From assembly GCA_011049365.1 (NCBI GenBank), contig DSBD01000014.1, forward strand, positions 1-10,673: DNA of 10,673 nucleotides. Direction: 5' to 3'. Below the pieces are notes generated by a model that ran no database searches, was not told the origin of the DNA, and saw only the letters and a program-made list of their open reading frames with translations. Position numbers and translations under genes: made by a program. The stretch is from Candidatus Vogelbacteria bacterium. GTDB taxonomy: Bacteria > Patescibacteriota > Minisyncoccia > Phycocordibacterales > XYD1-FULL-46-19. Positions 5,396 through 10,673 of the stretch are shown piece by piece (the stretch's first letter is position 1; each line of letters begins with the position of its first letter).

Positions 5396-6436
5396 ATGAT
5401 TGATGTAAAAATTGAAAAAACACCCAATAGCTCTGTAGCCATCAAGGGCGAGTTGGCTGAGAAAGAATTTTCTAGCTATCGCTCTAAAGCTTTAGAAGTA
5501 TTAAAGTCTGAAATAAAAATTGATGGTTTTCGCCCCGGCCATGCTCCATTAGAAATGGTGGCTAATAAGGCTGGCGAAGAAAAAGTCCTTTTCACAATGG
5601 CCGATTTAGCTATTAAAGATATTTATCCAACCATAATTAAGGATAATAAAATTGATGCCATTGGCCGACCAAATATTACTATCACCAAGTTAGCTTTTGG
5701 TAATCCTTTAGGATTTACTATCATAACCGCCATCACACCGGAATTTACATTACCTAAAAATTATTTAGAAATTAGTAAAAAAGAAATAGCTAAAATAGAA
5801 AAGCCAGCCGAGATAATTGAGGAAGATGTTTTAAAAGCAATTGCCACCGCTCGTCAACAGAAAAAGATGAGTCAAGAAAAAGATATTCCCGAAAAAGATA
5901 AAAAAACTGACTTATCACCGCTTAATGATTCTGTAGCTCAGGAATTTGGCTTTAAAGATTTAATTGAAATGAAACAGAAGGTAAAAGAAAATATGACTCA
6001 AATTGAGAAAAATAAATATTTAGATAAGAAAAAAAGCGCTGTTATCAAAAAATTAGCTAACCAGACGAATATTGATTTACCTCTTATTTTAATAGAGAGT
6101 GAATTAGAAAAAATGTTGAATGAGTTAAAAGGACAAATTGAAGCTAGTGGATTAAAATTTGAAGATTATTTAAATCATCTTAAAAAGAGTGAGGAGGAAT
6201 TAAAAGAGACCTGGAAGCCAGATGCTATTATTAGAATAAAAGCGGCTTTGATAATTGAGAAAATTGCCGAACAAGAACAGATAAAAGCTGAACCGGATGA
6301 AATTGATAAAGAAGTAAATCGTCTAGCTAAATACTATAATCAAGAATTTGATGAAATAACCAAAAAGCAATTGTCTAAAATGACAACCAGAGCAATTATT
6401 AATGAAAAGACGCTGGAATTGCTTATTAAAGAATAA
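5396..6436 (+). CDS. tig: Trigger factor lacking the PPIase domain
   Basis: Trigger factor is the ribosome-bound chaperone that shields nascent chains at the exit tunnel. The N-terminal ribosome-binding domain (about 1-115) carries the signature GFRPGHAP at 44-51 (family GFRxGKxP). The linker helix (EEDVLKAIATARQQKK, about 140-156) is followed by only about 20 charged residues. The C-terminal chaperone arms begin directly at about 172 (SPLNDSVAQEFGFKDLIEMK). In full-length relatives the FKBP-like prolyl isomerase domain of about 90 residues sits at this junction. Here it is absent, which explains the length of 346 against about 430 residues. The chaperone function should remain, since that domain is dispensable in other bacteria. 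The start is the ATG at 5396 with MIDVKIEKTPNSSV as the first strand. No proper Shine-Dalgarno is seen. clpP lies downstream after 207 nt, echoing the tig-clpP order of many bacteria. Confidence 0.93.
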   Translation: MIDVKIEKTPNSSVAIKGELAEKEFSSYRSKALEVLKSEIKIDGFRPGHAPLEMVANKAGEEKVLFTMADLAIKDIYPTIIKDNKIDAIGRPNITITKLAFGNPLGFTIITAITPEFTLPKNYLEISKKEIAKIEKPAEIIEEDVLKAIATARQQKKMSQEKDIPEKDKKTDLSPLNDSVAQEFGFKDLIEMKQKVKENMTQIEKNKYLDKKKSAVIKKLANQTNIDLPLILIESELEKMLNELKGQIEASGLKFEDYLNHLKKSEEELKETWKPDAIIRIKAALIIEKIAEQEQIKAEPDEIDKEVNRLAKYYNQEFDEITKKQLSKMTTRAIINEKTLELLIKE

Positions 6437-6462
6437 TATCCTATACTCAAATTAATATATGC

Positions 6463-6482
6463 CCTCGGGGCAAGCCCCGAGG
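6463..6482. repeat. GC-rich hairpin, copy 2 (CCTCGGGG-CAAG-CCCCGAGG)
   Basis: This is a perfect 8-bp stem (6463-6470 with 6475-6482) and a CAAG tetraloop, 26 nt after the tig stop codon. With its edges (6461-6487) it is the inverted counterpart of the hairpin at 2201-2228. It lacks a T-run. It may protect the tig mRNA 3' end or be a dispersed repeat. Confidence 0.7.
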
Positions 6483-6484
6483 TA

Positions 6485-6539
6485 ATAATACGAATTCGCT
6501 TCGCTCGTCCTTGCGCGCGGCCGAGCCACGCGGTATTAT
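6485..6539. repeat. GC-rich insert flanked by ATAATAC/GTATTAT inverted repeat
   Basis: ATAATAC (6485-6491) and GTATTAT (6533-6539) form an inverted repeat around about 40 GC-rich bases, including the palindrome CGAATTCG (6491-6498) and runs such as GCGCGCGG. The composition contrasts with the surroundings and no coding sense is seen. It sits between the GC hairpin and the dispersed element at 6547. Confidence 0.5.
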
Positions 6540-6546
6540 ACCTATA

Positions 6547-6611
6547 TTAGCTTCTCGGCTCAAAAATACAAAAACCTTGTTTTTGTATTTTGTTCGCCCT
6601 ACGTCGCTAAT
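6547..6611 (-). repeat. Dispersed structured repeat, inverted copy C
   Basis: Read on the minus strand it has a 20-nt 5' arm (ATTAGCGACGTAGGGCGAAC, 6592-6611), a 13-bp perfect stem (6579-6591 with 6563-6575) and a 3-nt loop. A 16-nt 3' arm (TGAGCCGAGAAGCTAA, 6547-6562) completes it. Arms and dimensions match the copies at 9552 and 9631, but the stem sequence differs at six positions with compensation on the other strand. The ends form the short inverted repeat TTAGC/GCTAA. It lies in the tig-clpP gap. Confidence 0.8.
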
Positions 6612-6643
6612 AATCAATTATTATTTAATAAGTTTATATAACC

Positions 6644-7234
6644 ATGATTCTCATACCTACAGTTATAGAAAAATCACCTTTTGGCGAAAGAGCTTACGAT
6701 ATCTATTCTCGACTTTTAAAAGAAAGAATTATTTTCTTGGGTGGACCAATTGATGACCAAGTGGCTAATATTATTATTGCCCAACTTCTCTTCTTAGAAT
6801 CAGAAGACTCTAAAAAAGATATAAAAATTTATATCAATTCGCCCGGTGGTTCAGTGACAGCGACTTTAGCTATTTTGGATACCATGAATCATATTGCCCC
6901 CGAAGTCTCTACTATTTGTGTTGGTTTGGCGGCTTCCGGTGGAGCTATTGTTCTCTCAGCCGGACAACCCGGCAAACGTTTTGCTTTGCCTAATTCAGAC
7001 ATTATGATTCATCAACCTTTGGGCGGAACCGAAGGTCAAGCTTCCGACATTGCTATTACTGCCAAACATATTTTACAAATAAAAGAAAACTTAAATAAAA
7101 TTTTAGCTAAAAATACTAAAAAATCTCTAGCGCAAATTGAAAAAGATTCTGACCGTGATTTTCATATGACCGCCCAAGAAGCTAAAAAATACGGAATCAT
7201 TGATGATATTATCAAGCCCAAAAGAACAACATAA
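6644..7234 (+). CDS. clpP: ATP-dependent Clp protease proteolytic subunit ClpP
   Basis: This is a serine peptidase that assembles as a tetradecameric barrel and degrades proteins unfolded by Clp ATPases. Its 196 residues fit the family. The start [10 protein letters not shown] and the segment [20 protein letters not shown] are classical and fix the ATG at 6644. The oxyanion-loop motif SPGGSV is at 66-71. The catalytic triad is S98 (GLAASGGA), H123 (MIHQP) and D172 (SDRDFHM). The residue after the nucleophile is Gly, where most ClpP have Met (ASMG). This is unusual, and the other family signatures are intact. No propeptide is evident. No clpX follows. Its terminator lies 30 nt downstream. It may be transcribed with tig, as no clear promoter was found in the 207-nt gap. 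Confidence 0.96.
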   Translation: MILIPTVIEKSPFGERAYDIYSRLLKERIIFLGGPIDDQVANIIIAQLLFLESEDSKKDIKIYINSPGGSVTATLAILDTMNHIAPEVSTICVGLAASGGAIVLSAGQPGKRFALPNSDIMIHQPLGGTEGQASDIAITAKHILQIKENLNKILAKNTKKSLAQIEKDSDRDFHMTAQEAKKYGIIDDIIKPKRTT

Positions 7235-7264
7235 TTTTGAATTAACTAACAATCTCTTGACCTT

Positions 7265-7294
7265 AAAAAACCACCACTAAAGAGGTGGTTTTTT
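7265..7294 (+). terminator. Intrinsic terminator after clpP
   Basis: An 11-bp perfect stem, AAAAAACCACC (7265-7275) with GGTGGTTTTTT (7284-7294), and an 8-nt loop. It ends in six T and is symmetrical enough to work in both directions. Confidence 0.92.
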
Positions 7295-7337
7295 GTATTT
7301 GAAAATATTTATCAAAAAAGCTTAAAAAACAACTCTC

Positions 7338-7366
7338 TTTACAATTAGTTCTTAACCTGATATTAT
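7338..7366 (+). promoter_or_regulatory. Promoter for rny
   Basis: TTTACA (7338-7343, one mismatch to TTGACA), a 17-nt spacer, then TATTAT (7361-7366, one mismatch). It lies right after the clpP terminator. The start near 7373 would give a leader of about 200 nt before the preferred rny start at 7571. Confidence 0.5.
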
Positions 7367-7372
7367 CAAAAA

Positions 7373-7570
7373 GCGTTTTTATTAATTTAGTTTTTTGCGG
7401 AAAAAGGTTCTCAAATTAGTTTATCTATGCTTTTAAAGAAAAAAACATTATACCGACCATTAGCACCGATTTTCAACTTTAGAAATGACTTTCTTTTAGT
7501 TTGTAAGACTAAAAACTGATTAAGAGCAGAATAAATTAGCTATTTGAGAAACTCTCTTCCGAGTTTCTTT
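7373..7570 (+). promoter_or_regulatory. Long untranslated leader of rny with two hairpins
   Basis: The 7235-7570 stretch holds the clpP terminator, the rny promoter and this leader. The leader is very AT-rich and contains TTTTAGT (7494-7500) paired with ACTAAAA (7508-7514). AGAAACTC (7547-7554) pairs with GAGTTTCT (7561-7568) and ends two nt before the ATG at 7571. The second hairpin would block ribosome access and is followed by only a short T-rich stretch. I see no known riboswitch motif. Confidence 0.4.
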
Positions 7571-9100
7571 ATGTATACTCTAACAATTATTATACTGCTA
7601 GGGGGAGCCGTCTTAGGTGGCGCAGTTTTAGGTTATTTCCTCCGTTGGCTTATTACCTTGGGCCAAAAAGGTTCTATTGAATTAACTATTAAGCAAACTC
7701 TCTTAGAGGCCAAAACCAAAGCTCAGAACATTATTGGCGAAGCTGAGGATCAAGCTAATAAAATAATTCAGGAAGCTAAAGAGGAAGAAAAGGCCAAGGA
7801 AGCCAAACTAAAAAAATTAGAAGACCGACTCTTGCAAAAAGATGAACTTTTGGACAAAAGACAATTAGACCTTGATAGGGAGACCGAGAATATTAAGACA
7901 AAGACCGAAGAAATCAGAAAGACTAAAGAAGAACTGGAACAATTGAAAGGAAAGAAAAAAAGCGAATTAGAGAAAATATCACAGATGACAATTGAAGAAG
8001 CTCGGGAGAAAATAATCGCTAAGGCGGAAAATAATTATGCGGAAGATTTGGAGGTTAGAATGAGAAAGATGGAATTAAACGGAGAAGAAAAATTAGAAAG
8101 AAAAGCTCGCGATATTCTGACTTCAGTCATTCAAAGACTGACAACCTCAACCGTTCCCGACATTATGTCAACAACTGTTGATATACCTTCTGATGATATA
8201 AAAGGTAAAATAATTGGTAAAGAAGGACGAAATATCAGATCATTTGAGAAAGCTACCGGTGTAGAAGTTGTTATAGATGATACTCCCGGTTCAATTGTCT
8301 TATCATCTTTTGACCCGGTTCGTCGACAAATTGCCCGAGTAGCTTTAGAAAACTTAATTACTGACGGTAGAATTCAGCCAGCTAAAATAGAAGAGGTGGT
8401 GGAAAAAGCTAAAGAAGAGATATCTAAAATAATCAAAGAAAAAGGTGAACAAGCTGCTTATGAAGCTGGTGTTTTAAATTTAGACCCCAGAATTCTTTTA
8501 ATTTTAGGACGACTTCATTTTAGAACTAGTTATGGTCAAAATGTTTTGCAACACTCTTTGGAAATGGCTCACTTGGCCGGTATGTTAGCTGAAGAATTGG
8601 GAGCTGATGCTAAAGTGGCTCGAGCTGGAGCTTTATTACATGATATAGGAAAAGCGGTTGACCATGAAGTATCCGGCACACACGTTGAAATTGGACGAAG
8701 AATTTTGGAAAAATTCGGTGCTGGTGAAGAAGTTATTAAGGCAATGCAATCTCATCATGATGAATATCCTGACGAAACCTTAGAGTCAGTAATTGTTAAA
8801 ACCGCTGATTCTATCTCTGGCTCTCGTCCGGGAGCACGTCGAGATAGTATTGAAAATTATTTGCGCCGATTAAAAGATTTGGAAGATATTGCTAACTCTT
8901 TCCAGGGTATAGAAAAAAGTTATGCTATATCCGCTGGTCGAGAAATAAGAGTCTTTGTAAAGCCTGAAGATGTTTCTGACTTAGAGGCTAAAAAAATTGC
9001 CCGAGAAATAGCTTTGAGAATAGAAAATGAGCTCAAATATCCGGGTGAAATCAAAATCACTATTATTCGAGAAACTAGAGTCATAGAATTTGCTCGTTAA
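7571..9100 (+). CDS. rny: Ribonuclease Y
   Basis: RNase Y is the membrane-anchored endoribonuclease that starts mRNA decay in many bacteria lacking RNase E. From ATG 7571 it is 509 residues. There is a transmembrane helix at about 2-25 (TLTIIILLGGAVLGGAVLGYF) and a long charged coiled coil to about 190. The KH domain has the loop GKEGRN at 216-221 and the HD domain the metal ligands H328 (LQHSLEMAHLAG), H357-D358 (ALLHDIGKAVDHE) and D413 (KTADSISGSRPGARR). The typical C-terminus ends IKITIIRETRVIEFA. A longer reading from TTG at 7544 (518 residues) is possible. It would add MRNSLPSFF, and its codons overlap the hairpin at 7547-7568. I prefer the ATG because RNase Y usually begins directly with its membrane helix. 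It is transcribed alone or with hup. Confidence 0.95.
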   Translation: MYTLTIIILLGGAVLGGAVLGYFLRWLITLGQKGSIELTIKQTLLEAKTKAQNIIGEAEDQANKIIQEAKEEEKAKEAKLKKLEDRLLQKDELLDKRQLDLDRETENIKTKTEEIRKTKEELEQLKGKKKSELEKISQMTIEEAREKIIAKAENNYAEDLEVRMRKMELNGEEKLERKARDILTSVIQRLTTSTVPDIMSTTVDIPSDDIKGKIIGKEGRNIRSFEKATGVEVVIDDTPGSIVLSSFDPVRRQIARVALENLITDGRIQPAKIEEVVEKAKEEISKIIKEKGEQAAYEAGVLNLDPRILLILGRLHFRTSYGQNVLQHSLEMAHLAGMLAEELGADAKVARAGALLHDIGKAVDHEVSGTHVEIGRRILEKFGAGEEVIKAMQSHHDEYPDETLESVIVKTADSISGSRPGARRDSIENYLRRLKDLEDIANSFQGIEKSYAISAGREIRVFVKPEDVSDLEAKKIAREIALRIENELKYPGEIKITIIRETRVIEFAR

Positions 9101-9120
9101 GATGATTATTGGCCAAACTA

Positions 9121-9150
9121 TTGCCTTTTATCACCCTTTGGGTTTATACT
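9121..9150 (+). promoter_or_regulatory. Possible promoter of the HU gene
   Basis: TTGCCT (9121-9126), an 18-nt spacer, then TATACT (9145-9150), giving a leader of about 45 nt. The leader contains a short direct repeat: TCGGTATTATAAA followed by TCGGATTATAAA (about 9165-9189), immediately before the HU start region. This could be a binding site. Confidence 0.4.
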
Positions 9151-9201
9151 ATTAATAACCAAGGTCGGTATTATAAATCGGATTATAAATAAAAATTATT
9201 C

Positions 9202-9474
9202 ATGAATAAACAAAACTTAGTTGAGGCCGTCCATGAAGTTTTGGAAGGCACCAAAGCCCAAGCCGAAAGAGTAGTTGATAAAGTAGTAGATTCTATCATT
9301 GACTCACTCAAAAAAGGTGAAGAAGTTTCTATTGCGGGATTAGGTATTTTCTCAGTCAAGGACCGAGCTGCCCGAACTGCTCGCAATCCACGCACTGGCG
9401 AGACAGTTCAAGTAGCCGCCACAAAGGTTCCTAAATTCCGTCCGGCTAAGGCCTTAAAGGATGCTGTGAAATAA
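9202..9474 (+). CDS. hup: DNA-binding protein HU
   Basis: HU is a dimeric nucleoid protein that bends DNA and helps replication, repair and recombination. Its 90 residues are the standard size. Helices 1-2 are at 3-38 (KQNLVEAVHEVLEGTKAQAE onwards), the GLGIFSV turn at 46-52, and the DNA-binding arm with R-A-A-R-T-A-R-N-P-R-T-G-E ends near residue 67. It contains the intercalating proline of the RNP motif, and the family ending KVPKFRPAKALKDAV is present. This is HU rather than IHF by its general sequence, although the two cannot always be separated by eye. The ATG at 9202 is the only sensible start. Two hairpins follow the stop codon, the second of them a terminator. Confidence 0.97.
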   Translation: MNKQNLVEAVHEVLEGTKAQAERVVDKVVDSIIDSLKKGEEVSIAGLGIFSVKDRAARTARNPRTGETVQVAATKVPKFRPAKALKDAVK

Positions 9475-9475
9475 T

Positions 9476-9491
9476 TTTTCTCGCGAGAAAA
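9476..9491. promoter_or_regulatory. Perfect 16-bp palindrome TTTTCTCGCGAGAAAA after hup
   Basis: The perfect palindrome begins two bases after the HU stop codon. With a G-T and two further pairs (9473-9494) it can form a longer hairpin in RNA. It precedes the terminator hairpin by five nt, so the hup mRNA would end in two stacked hairpins. A dimeric protein operator is the alternative. Confidence 0.5.
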
Positions 9492-9496
9492 GTTTT

Positions 9497-9530
9497 CAAA
9501 AACCGGCTTAGAGCCGGTTTTTGTTTTGTT
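9497..9530 (+). terminator. Intrinsic terminator of hup
   Basis: A 12-bp perfect stem, CAAAAACCGGCT (9497-9508) with AGCCGGTTTTTG (9512-9523), a 3-nt loop, then TTTTGTTT. It is usable in both directions. Confidence 0.92.
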
Positions 9531-9551
9531 TATATTATTCTCATTTTTTTG

Positions 9552-9630
9552 ATTAGCGACGTAGAGCGAGTGAAATGAAAATGTTTTTTTACATTTTCAT
9601 TTCCGAGCCGAGGAGCTAAGGAAGGATTTT
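9552..9630 (+). repeat. Dispersed structured repeat, copy A (first 79-bp tandem unit)
   Basis: A 20-nt arm (ATTAGCGACGTAGAGCGAGT) is followed by the 13-bp stem GAAATGAAAATGT/ACATTTTCATTTC (9572-9584, 9591-9603) with a T6 loop. Then come a 16-nt arm CGAGCCGAGGAGCTAA (9604-9619) and the tail GGAAGGATTTT. The next unit follows directly with one base difference. Confidence 0.9.
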
Positions 9631-9709
9631 ATTAGCGACGTAGAGCGAGTGAAATGAAAATGTTTTTTTACATTTTTATTTCCGAGCCGAGGAGCTAAGG
9701 AAGGATTTT
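9631..9709 (+). repeat. Dispersed structured repeat, copy B (second 79-bp tandem unit)
   Basis: It is identical to the preceding unit except for C to T at 9677 (counterpart of 9598), which turns a G-C pair of the stem into G-T (G-U in RNA). It ends one base before the stop codon of the aminotransferase gene (9711), so that gene's mRNA would carry both units just after its stop. Confidence 0.9.
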
Positions 9710-9710
9710 G

Positions 9711-10544
9711 TTATCCTTTGTAGTTTTCAATATACTTCTTATACTTTTCCATTAAAAGTTTAGTGGTGAAACCCGGAACACCTGTCCCGATAATTTGCTC
9801 ATTAATTTTTACTATCGGCACTATATCTTTATTCGTTGCTGTAATAAAACATTCCGAAGCATTTTTAATTTCTTCAAAGGGTAAACAGTTTTCTCTGACT
9901 GATAAAATATCTTTAGCTAATTGGATAATAATTTTTCTGGTAACACCAAATAAAATATTTTCTTTTGGAGTAATAAGCTCATTATTAATAATCGCAAAAA
10001 AATTACTAGTAGAAGCTTCTAAAATATTGACTTGGTCAAGATAGAGTATCTCTAGAGCTTGTTGTTCATTTTTTTCTTTTTGTTTTTTAACCGCTAATAA
10101 GTAATTAGTATTCTTGGCTTCTGGTAGGACTCGACAATAATCGCAGGTTATTAATTTAGCTCCCTGATGAAACAATTCATCGGATAAAGGTTTCCACTCT
10201 TCGGTTAAAATAAAAAAATTTGGTTTAGAAAAATTTATCCCATTAACTAATTGACCACCGGTCAGAACCATTCTGATACCGGCATTTTGATAATCATTTT
10301 TTTCTATTAATTCTTTTAAAACTTTTTTTAAATTTTCTAAATCAATTGGCAGTTCCAAATCTAAAACCCGAGCTGAATTGACTAAACGTTCATAATGATC
10401 TTTGAGATGAAAAGGTTTCTTATTGACCGTCCTTAAAAAATCAAAAACTCCATAACCACGCAAAATAGAAATATCATCTATTGGTAGACGAGCTTCAGCT
10501 AACGGCATTATTTGTCCGTTAAAATAGCAAAAAGATTTTTCCAT
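9711..10544 (-). CDS. PLP-dependent class IV aminotransferase (BCAT / D-amino acid transaminase-like)
   Basis: Fold-type IV aminotransferases act on branched-chain amino acids, D-amino acids or aminodeoxychorismate using pyridoxal phosphate. The 277 residues fit. Visible landmarks are the N-terminal FNGQIMP, RGYGVFDFLRT (29-39), and HLKDHYERLVNSA (46-58). The Schiff-base lysine is K144 in EAKNTNYL, the cofactor-ring glutamate E176 in ILEASTSNFFAI, the phosphate-binding GVTR is at 200-203, and SECFITATNKDIVPI is near the C-terminus (230-244). The short form and the RGYGVFDF motif resemble D-amino acid transaminase or small BCAT relatives, but the substrate cannot be decided by eye. It is convergent with hup and stands alone on this strand here. 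It starts at the ATG at 10542-10544, with no Shine-Dalgarno and no clear promoter. Confidence 0.9.
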   Translation of the reverse strand: MEKSFCYFNGQIMPLAEARLPIDDISILRGYGVFDFLRTVNKKPFHLKDHYERLVNSARVLDLELPIDLENLKKVLKELIEKNDYQNAGIRMVLTGGQLVNGINFSKPNFFILTEEWKPLSDELFHQGAKLITCDYCRVLPEAKNTNYLLAVKKQKEKNEQQALEILYLDQVNILEASTSNFFAIINNELITPKENILFGVTRKIIIQLAKDILSVRENCLPFEEIKNASECFITATNKDIVPIVKINEQIIGTGVPGFTTKLLMEKYKKYIENYKG

Positions 10545-10568
10545 AAACTAGTGCGGGTAGGGAGAATC

Positions 10569-10629
10569 GGTCACTCTCGTGGATATTTTCTTCGTTTTGC
10601 AAACTCAAAAATATCTCACTCCCTTGACC
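10569..10629. repeat. Two-level inverted repeat upstream of the aminotransferase
   Basis: An outer GGTCA (10569-10573) pairs with TGACC (10625-10629). An inner GATATTTT (10582-10589) pairs with AAAATATC (10608-10615). The architecture (AT-rich inner stem, conserved-looking outer arms) recalls the dispersed element at 9552, but the sequences do not match. It would lie in the leader or promoter region of the aminotransferase. Confidence 0.45.
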
Positions 10630-10673
10630 TCCACTCACGCCGTGGCCTGCGGCCAACTTCGTCGGCGTTCGGT
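10630..10673. other. GC-rich non-coding right edge
   Basis: A GC-rich stretch with TGGCC-TGC-GGCCA (10643-10655) as a small hairpin. No coding frame or RNA gene is recognised. The base composition differs sharply from the coding DNA and resembles the GC-rich insert at 6485-6539. Confidence 0.35.

Noticed and set aside
6511..6753. 80-codon plus-strand open frame across the tig-clpP gap
   Set aside because: It runs through the repeat element and overlaps the start of clpP in another frame. It has no protein-like features.
7427..7519. 30-codon open frame in the rny leader (starts MLLKKKTLYR)
   Set aside because: It is short, without a start signal or recognisable motif, in very AT-rich DNA. 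It is likely chance, though a leader peptide cannot be excluded.
7544..7570. N-terminal extension of RNase Y from TTG
   Set aside because: The nine added residues are unlike the family start, and the codons overlap a hairpin ending next to the ATG at 7571.
9552..9709. Repeats interpreted as ordinary terminators or a CRISPR array
   Set aside because: The stems are not followed by T-runs. There are only two units with no unique spacers and no cas genes, so neither reading fits.

Overview
The window looks like a chromosomal segment from a Patescibacteria/CPR-type (Parcubacteria-like) genome. This is inferred from the sequence alone. The DNA is AT-rich. Housekeeping genes are packed in a non-standard order: nusA without rimP or infB, and tig-clpP without clpX. 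Trigger factor is reduced. There are small single-pass membrane proteins with low-complexity repeats, and a secreted protein whose Pro-rich N-terminus resembles surface proteins I associate with these lineages. Almost no start codon has a Shine-Dalgarno motif. TGA and TAA both behave as stops.

Left part (1-2130, minus strand): a two-gene unit reads leftward from a good promoter at 2102-2130. The first gene encodes a 116-residue membrane protein with a 21-residue tandem repeat. The second encodes a large secreted protein with phage-fibre-like GIGT-SP motifs, which runs off the left edge after 552 codons.

2131-2730 holds a small GC-rich hairpin and a decayed hicB-hicA toxin-antitoxin pair. HicB carries a frameshift and HicA a nonsense codon.

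Central plus-strand block (2769-9523): a near-consensus promoter and an intrinsic-terminator-like hairpin sit in a roughly 60-nt nusA leader, followed by nusA and ppa. Next is a very acidic small membrane protein with a long leader hairpin and its own terminator. Then come tig and clpP (terminator after clpP), rny with a long leader, and hup (HU) with its own terminator. Together these cover transcription elongation/termination, pyrophosphate removal, protein folding and degradation, mRNA decay and nucleoid packing.

Right part (9552-10673): two 79-bp direct repeats fill the space between hup and a convergent class IV aminotransferase gene on the minus strand. A third, inverted copy lies between tig and clpP. 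Its inner stem differs from the others at six base pairs, all of them compensated. This dispersed, covarying element is the most interesting unexplained signal. The last 129 bases carry further inverted repeats and no recognisable gene.
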